Shown piece by piece: positions 57,092 through 64,000 of a stretch of 64,000 nucleotides of DNA. The notes under the pieces were generated by a model, which was not told where the DNA came from, did no database searches, and was given only the letters and a program-made list of their open reading frames with translations. Origin of the DNA: Laguncularia racemosa (lineage: Eukaryota; Streptophyta; Magnoliopsida; Myrtales; Combretaceae); contig JBBMOL010000228.1 in assembly GCA_037954665.1 (NCBI GenBank), positions 682,001-746,000 of the forward strand, given 5' to 3'. Numbering within the stretch: the first letter of the stretch is position 1; every line of letters starts with the position of its first letter. Both the position numbers and the translations under genes were made by a program.

Positions 57092-58490
57092 GAAATCATA
57101 CACCTTGTTTTTGCCACTTTTTTTTTTTAGAAAAAAGAAAATACCTAAAATATATAAAATCTTGAAAAAAAAAGTAAAAATAAAAAAATTTGGGTCATTG
57201 AGATCAAAAATGATTTTTGAGTTTTAATATACATACGTGATTTGATAAAAATCGAGGGAGAGTTTTATTTTATTTTAAATTAAAATTTTCTTGTAAGTTC
57301 AACTCAATTGTTTTTAAAGATATGTAAAGAGCATAATTTAATTGAAATGTGGCTTCAAATGAAGTTTCGTTTGGGCATAAATTGGCTGTTTTAAACAAAA
57401 ATTAAATTTTAAACCAATTACATTGGAAATAAAGTGAAGTTTGGTTTTTCTCAAGTCAAAATGATTTTGAAAATTAAATTTCACGTATGCATATTAGAGG
57501 TTCACTATTATTTTGAGCATAAAATCTATTTTTATATGTTTGGGCCCAGCTGAATCCAAATTAAGTCTCTATAGACCTTAAACCATTGTCTAAACATTTT
57601 AGGTGTGCCATTCTATGTGAAACTAAGTTATCGCCAATAATTGTTAATGCTGATTTTTGTGGTTTAGACCTTGAAAAGTGGTTTAGACTTCAGACTTATT
57701 ATAAGGAGTGGTAAAATAGGCATAGCAATGACCATTTCGGATATCAATGGTATCAGTCACTCAATTTGTATGCATAGAATATTGATGGAGGAATACTACA
57801 AGCCCTTTCTTGGACATCATAAACATTTGAACACAAACACGGAGGAGGTTGTGAGAGTAAAGGTGTTCAAAAAAATCTTAATGAAATAGTTATTCACTTT
57901 CCAATCGCATATGGATTAGCTCTGTGTAAGTCATGACTAAAAGGGGTGGGATGATGGTAGTTCTCTATGAAAAAATGTGCCAATTCTAACTAGCTAGGAT
58001 AAGTGATAGGGTGGAGTTAGTATGTATAGATTAAATCTTATGTCATGGAAATGATGTCATTGTTTAGCCAAGAAAGAAGAATAAAAGGAAAAACACTAAA
58101 ACCTATATTTAGATGCTAATTCACAAAAGATTTTGGCTCCCCTCATGAAGTTGGAGATTCGTTCAGCGCTCTCTCGAAGTGCTAAGTCTCCGTGGTGCCA
58201 TCAATGTAGACGTACCCAACGGCGATGAAAACACACGGTAAGCTCGATCCCGCTTCCCTATGATAGACTGAAGCTCTTCCAGAAATTTCGGGTGCACGCT
58301 CATCCATCGCGTGGTCAAAGGATCAGATGTACTTGCCGTCCTCAACTGTTTCACAAAATGAGGATGCAAGCTCATGAAGTAGATCATGCTGACTTTGATC
58401 AGTGTTTGGGAGATTGAGTAAAAAGGTTACGGCTCTGAGTGTGAGCTACGACTACCGGAGGGGCTCTTTTTTTCTCTCCCCCTTTCCAAT
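57092..58490 (+). repeat. Probable LTR remnant following the second PPT
   Basis: Sequence right after the PPT (ATACACC...) parallels the start of the larger element's LTR (TGTAAACACC...) and continues AT-rich with A-runs and a similar GAAAA-rich texture. The end is not defined; no second LTR copy was found. The GC-richer part at 58140-58460 may be the transcribed part of this LTR. Confidence 0.35.
58163..58387 (-). other. GC-richer 74-codon open frame of unknown identity
   Basis: The translation contains two similar segments, MSLHPHFVKQL and MSVHPKFLEEL, 28 codons apart, suggesting an internal duplication. I recognise no family. It sits inside the presumed LTR remnant, so it may not be a gene. 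Confidence 0.25.
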
Positions 58491-58666
58491 TTAAAAATAT
58501 TTAGTGGAAAGTTTAGAATGAAGTTTCAATTTATTTTAATAAGGAAAAAAAAAATCATTTCACGAACTGATTGACACAATGTACTGCCTCGTTTGATGAA
58601 ACGCAATGAAGATAGCTCAAGTAATAGCGCCGACAACAAAAAGCTCAATTAAATACTTTTAGCACT

Positions 58667-58707
<41 letters not shown>

Positions 58708-59195
58708 TTGAAAAATAATCCTGAAATTTAAGTTATATATGATGACGTTAACCATTGTGGTTATATCATCATGTTAGTGAGAAATGGAAAAGAAAATGTA
58801 TTTTCCGCATAGACATTGCCTAAAGACCGGGGTTTTAGAACGAGTAGATGGACGAAAAGATTTGGTCCTTCCTTCTTCTTGTTATTTATCTATTCTTTTA
58901 ATTTGTGGTGGTAGTTTTTTCTTTCTTTTTAATGCTTAGGCATAAAATCACATGAATATATGGCAATGTAAAGAGGCCAAGGGGATAGAGTTACTTCTAT
59001 CAAAGTGAGACCACCCTAGCTAGAGCATTGCCCGAGGTCCTCCTTTTTGCAAAACAAACCGTGGCCATAGTATCATCATGCGTACATGGTGATAAACCAA
59101 TTGTTAGTTCAATGCTATTGTAGCAAGCAAATTATTCAGTTATGATAATGTATAAAATTTCATTCCCTGACAACTTTGCTCAATAAAATTATTAA
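58491..59195. other. Intergenic, with a TA microsatellite
   Basis: A TA run of about 30 bp lies at 58668-58697. Nothing else was recognised. Confidence 0.6.
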
Positions 59196-60378
59196 GGATA
59201 AATATTAAAAATGGTACCTGAACTTTGATAAATTTTATAATTACATACCTAAATTTTAAAAAGATTAATTTACCATCTAAAAAAATTTTCACAATCATGA
59301 ATGTTACCTACTGATACTTTAGTAAGCTCCATTTGTCTACATGAATTCCTCCACCGACTAGTAATTCGTAATTATTTTAACATTTTCAAAGTCCAAGTGT
59401 GTATGTGTATTTTAGGAAAAGAAAAAAGAAAACAAGTTAGATACCAAAAAAAAAAAATGAAGTAAAAAAAAAAAATTGCTAGGAAAAGAACTTGCAAAAA
59501 TAGATTATCTTCTCCAAAAGCTCAATGACCCTAACTTTTTCTTCTTTTTAATTCCGATGACACACGACAATGCTATGAAATCCATAAACCACATCACAAA
59601 ATCTCTTCTTCTTCGTAGTCATCACATAATCCTAAAAAGAAGAAATCTCTCAACCTAAAACCATCAATTTCAATTTTACGTGAAAATCGGGTCACAAAAT
59701 GCCAAAGATAAGTGAAAATCATTGATGATAGAGTTAAGGGCAAGTGAAAATTGATCATACTGGTTATGATGTACAAGATAGGTCAAGAAGGGGCACACTT
59801 TTCATCAACTCCACTCATCTCTATTATCTTCCTTGCAATTTGGTCACTACATTGTTGTCTCGATAGGGGGTATCGGTTAATCTGAGGTCTTCTCACTACT
59901 TCTCTCTCACACATTTGGTGAGTCTACACAATAGGAGGGTGGGATTAAGTTTAGGGTTTTGGGAATTTTGGGGCTATGAATATGTGGTCCATGGGTTTTA
60001 AGGGGTAGTAAGCTTTTTTAGTTTTTTTTTTTAGGTAATTTTTTGTGGCTTACAATTTTTTTCCATCCGTTCACCTTTAGCCTTTTATTCTTTTCTTTTC
60101 TACTTTAATTGATGTTTTTTTTTTCCTATTCATGTTAATCCACGTCATCATTTACGTGAACACCTACTTGTTTGTTTTTTCATGTCATAGTGCTATATTC
60201 AAACATGTGTCAAGTTGTGGTTAGATGAAAAGGTTAGGTAAGCTTATGATCATTAACAGAGTTAAGCTAGGTACCATTCATGACCTTATAAATTTTATGT
60301 AAATATTAAATTAATATTTTTAAAATTCAGATAATTATAAATTTAGCTAAAATTCAAATATGATTTGTGATATTAACC
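59196..60378. mobile_element. Foldback element with ~140-bp inverted arms
   Basis: The left arm (about 59196-59340) and right arm (about 60235-60378) are imperfect reverse complements, sharing TAAATTTTATAATTA-like, AATTTTAAAAA and CATGAATGKTACC segments. The centre (about 890 bp) has no convincing gene. The arm theme (TACC... AACTTT... AAATTT...) resembles the element at 5264-5801, so both may belong to one foldback or Mutator-like family. Confidence 0.6.
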
Positions 60379-62049
60379 GAGTTATTAATAAAAGAGCAAC
60401 AAGACCAATTGTTCATTCGGTAGTTGTAACGTTATATTTTGTAGTTAGGAATCAACATTGAACTAACAACTAAAGACCGAGACGTGATGAATTTTAGGTA
60501 AAGGACGAACACAAACAGTTGTAACTTAATATCTATCCGATTTAATTATGTTTAGGAGATATAATAGATTTGTTCCGTTCCGTTTATCCGGTTAAGAAGG
60601 TGGCAAAATCAAATAATTTGAGTCAATATCTTTTTTTTTTTTTTTTTGTATGATATTGAGTCTTTATTATTACCTTTCGAAAATAGATATGGTACTTTCC
60701 AACCAATTTCTTTAAGAAATGTAATTTTCTTTAACTGATTTTTGCTGATGCCACAATCAGCGACAGAATTAAGTAGTTTATGTCGGTTTTTCCTTTTGGT
60801 TTAGAAACTTAAGAAATGTACATCTTTGTTAATTCTTGTAGGTTCATTATTTCCGAAGAAAAACGAAATTCAATATTCGAAAATGGATTTTGATACGGTT
60901 GGTGAAGAAGGAAGCTAGTTGTATGTGGACGCAAATATTTCTCAATGCATGTTTCATCAATTTTTCAATATAGGATATTGAACCATGTGAAAAGAGAGAG
61001 AGACAGAGGGTGAGAGACCTCTCTCTCTCTTTATATATAAAGCCATCTATATATCTATGCTGCTGCATAAGTGACCGGAGACGAAACTGAGAAAATCATA
61101 TAACAACTAGGACGAGTCTCTCAATGTCTTTTCTACCAATAAAACCTAGCCTACGTAAATTGCATTAACTTCTTCTTTCAGTCTCCTACTATAAAATTGT
61201 TTGATTTTGACATGGAAAATTCGAATAGATATTTGAAAAATTAATCTGGATGTTTTTACATAATTCAGGCTCTACGTTGATGATTGATATGTATCAGCAA
61301 TATCGCAACAAAAGACTAAATCAAGATTGGACTACTATAAAAACACACACACACACTCTAAATCATGTTCTCTTTTGTTTAATATGTTAGATGGTGTTGG
61401 ATTTGATGGAGCATAGCTTAATTTGTGGAAAATCTATTTTTTCTAAACTAGTTAGTGCAAATTAACATATTTTCTCAAAGTTGTATTATATAAAACTACT
61501 ATATTGAACATTGACCTATTCCATTATAAAAAAATTGGATAAATGTTTAGTATTGGATATGTTAATTTGTGGGGGATTTTCTAAAGTTTCATTAATGGAA
61601 TTTTGTGCTTTCCTTTCTTAATTTCTTTTTTTTTCTTTTTTAGAAAAATTACACATTTAGTACTTTACTTTTGACCACCTTTCTATTTGATATCTTAACC
61701 TTATTTCTTTTCCTACTTGAATCTTTAACCTTTTATGACATTTACAAGTTAGGATTTTTATACTACTATTATTAGCGTTTCTATCCACAAATAGCATGTA
61801 GTAGCATTTGATTTGTAAACATAACTAATTTAAATAAATAATGTTAGTGAATGAATATAAATTAAATAAAAAATTAAAATATTAAAAAAGTAGAAAAATA
61901 AAAGAAAAGGAAAAAGTGATAGGAATCAAAATCCGATAAGACCTATCATTAGGGCAAGAACTAAAGAAATTCGAATTTTGGTGATGATGACGCATTTTGA
62001 GTAGATCGACCCCGAAGTTATTTATAAATTAACCTCTTTTCTATTATTC
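60379..62049. other. Intergenic region, no gene recognised
   Basis: A poly-T run lies at about 60631-60648, a CT/GA-rich segment at about 60991-61032, a CA microsatellite (CACACACACACACA) at about 61341-61354, and another stretch (about 61650-61760) with the TTTAGTACTTTACTTTTGACC texture of foldback or Mutator-like repeats. Short open frames show no domain. Confidence 0.5.
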
Positions 62050-62720
62050 TTGTATTGTGTTTTCCAACATGCACACTTATCATATTTTATAGGGCGATGG
62101 ACAAACTCACTCAGACTTAGCTTGTAGGTTATCCATGGACCGACCTGAATCGGTGATGAGCTGGGTCAATGAATCCTATAGAAGACCGGCATCTTGAAGA
62201 CCAATTTCTTTTATATATTTTTCATTTGTATGGACTATTTATGTTGTAATTATTTTGGAATATTTTTATTTCCTTGTAATTTTCATTTAGGACTAGTCAC
62301 CTTAAAAGTGGTAAACTTGTAATTTTGACCACTTTTTAACCCTAGGAATAGCAAGTATAAATACTTGCTTAGAAGAGGGTTTGAGGAGGCCATATTTTGC
62401 AGAACAAACTTAGCACTTTCACGTGTGGAATTAGGGTTCATCCTTAGTTCAAACCTCTTATCAATTTTAACCCAAGAATTGGAATTGTGGCGAGTGCGAT
62501 AAAGTGGAATTGTGAGTCATATCGATTTCATCTTTGTTCTATGTTCATTTCTTCTCTAGTGAGTCATATCTACGGTAGATTTGAATCTTTCTTAGACATA
62601 TTTGTGATTTTATTTCGTGGATAACAATCTTGTAAGATTGATTGTTCATTTGAGATTGAATACACTTTAGTGATTGGCATGAATTTGAGCTTGTGTGGGA
62701 AGAGGGTACATCACGGTTTT
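62050..62720 (+). repeat. LTR-like segment with TATA box
   Basis: A TATAAATAC box (62356-62364) sits in CTTTTTAACCCTAGGAATAGC context, followed by GC-richer leader-like sequence (about 62370-62720). This layout is typical of plant LTR promoters. No partner LTR or internal region is visible, so a solo LTR or fragment is the best guess. Confidence 0.35.
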
Positions 62721-64000
62721 GTGCTTTTCTTTTTCATCCATTTCACGTGTAATTCACTTGTTCTTATTGTTGATTAGTGAAATTAATCATTAGTGGAAGT
62801 TAATTGAATCTTTGAACCATTGGATTTCATCAAAGTTCCCTTAGGGTCATGCAATTTCCTAGTTGATTGAATTGGTTTGTATGAGACTTGAGAATTGTTT
62901 TCCTTGAGTCATTTGATTGTGCTTGAACTTGGTTTTGAGCACATAAAAAAGGCAAATAAAATTTAAAGAAAAAACAACATGACATTGAAAGCCTTGTAAA
63001 GAAATGGAAGAGAACCCAACACAAACACGATGAAAATGGGAGAAAATCAATAAGCTTAAAGAAGAATAAAAAAAAAAAAGATGCTTACTTTGGCCAAGAA
63101 AGATGTTAATTATGGCTGGATTCAAGAACCTAAATCCTTCACGTCTCAAGATTCTCATAAAATATGGAAAAAATACATAAAGGGTCATCAATCAAGAATG
63201 TGTAGGTATTCGGCTACACGTGTGAGAGAACGTGGAATGGTATCGTGTTATGTTCTAAATGCACTTTTGAGCTATGAATCGAAGCTCATCTTCCTTACTA
63301 TATTTAGCTAGGGTTTTGCCTTCTTTTGCGATGCAAAGATAAAAGATATTATCTTTCTAAGAAACTATTAATGAGTATTCTCCAAAATACCAAAAGATCA
63401 AATCTTGCAATCAAACAAAAGATGGATTTCAATGATTTAGCATACACAATTTGATTTCATCATATTCTAATAATCCACCTTTTAGGTCTTATTCTAACCT
63501 GTAAATTTATCAAAACATCTTAATATGGTACTTGAAAGTGACATCATTATGCCATTCCTAAGATAGAATTAAGGTAAACCATATTTGAGATATGTACTTG
63601 TTTCTCTCAACATTATCATTGAATATCTATCCAAGGCCACCTATATAGCATAATGCTTCTTGCATAACTAGCTGATGATATAATCATACCATAAGTTCAT
63701 GCTTAACAAGTGACTTACACCTGTTAGACCTTGTGCAAAAAAATAAAAATAAAAATAAAAATTAAAACATCAATGCTCACCTTAGATGATTAATCATATG
63801 ACTTACCTAATTACCCTAATTATTGGGTGATGAGTAGCTCTTCTATTATGATTACAACCTATAACTAAACTAACATAAGTCTTAATAATTACACAAATTT
63901 AATAATATTAAATATAATAAAACACAGTAATCTACTAAAAAGAAAAGGAAACAAAAGCTTGATATCTTATGTCTATTAGCCTAACATCCTCAAAAGGTCC
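62721..64000. other. Intergenic region to the window end
   Basis: No gene recognised. Overlapping small frames at 62830-63311 on both strands lack domains. There is an (AAAAT)n-type run near 63740-63765. Confidence 0.5.

Overview
This is nuclear DNA from a flowering plant, probably a eudicot. It is AT-rich, gene-poor and built mostly of nested, decayed transposable elements. I can support one complete host gene: a two-exon SHI/STY (SRS) family zinc-finger transcription factor on the minus strand (47065-48866). I cannot name the species.

Layout. Positions 1-9272 hold remnants: a Ty1/copia fragment (2325-3425) and a Ty3/gypsy gag-protease-RT relic (4433-8110). The relic is split by a hAT-like non-autonomous element, which itself holds a foldback (long inverted-repeat) element. 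Positions 9273-14970 hold two copies of a roughly 2 kb repeat separated by about 1.4 kb of CACACATA-rich minisatellite. Positions 14971-27867 are a large Ty3/gypsy element of the Tat/Ogre type. It has a 5' LTR of about 2.1 kb, an extra ORF upstream of gag (DUF7745-like), gag, protease, RT, two RNase H domains, integrase, a 37-bp tandem array, a hairpin/polypurine tract and a truncated 3' LTR. Positions 27932 to about 32561 are a PIF/Harbinger DNA transposon with decayed transposase and Myb/SANT-like genes. Positions 33091-38359 are a 5'-truncated L1-type LINE on the minus strand with a perfect 13-bp target-site duplication and only two in-frame stops in ORF2.

Positions 38373-46964 are intergenic. 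The SRS gene follows, with a promoter carrying GA/CT microsatellites and a GCC-box-like site. From 49680 to the end there is more intergenic DNA: another hAT-like element (52581-53365), the 3' tail of a second Tat/Ogre-like element (a 21-bp array plus the same hairpin/PPT, 56616-57091), a second foldback element (59196-60378) and an LTR-like stretch near 62050-62720.

The most interesting signals concern the Tat/Ogre elements. A conserved hairpin merges into the polypurine tract in two divergent copies. Each copy carries an unrelated, strictly periodic array just upstream of it. A Pol III-type A/B-box pair lies inside both LTRs of the larger element. The transposable-element genes decay largely by changes that look like methyl-cytosine deamination, including loss of catalytic Asp codons.
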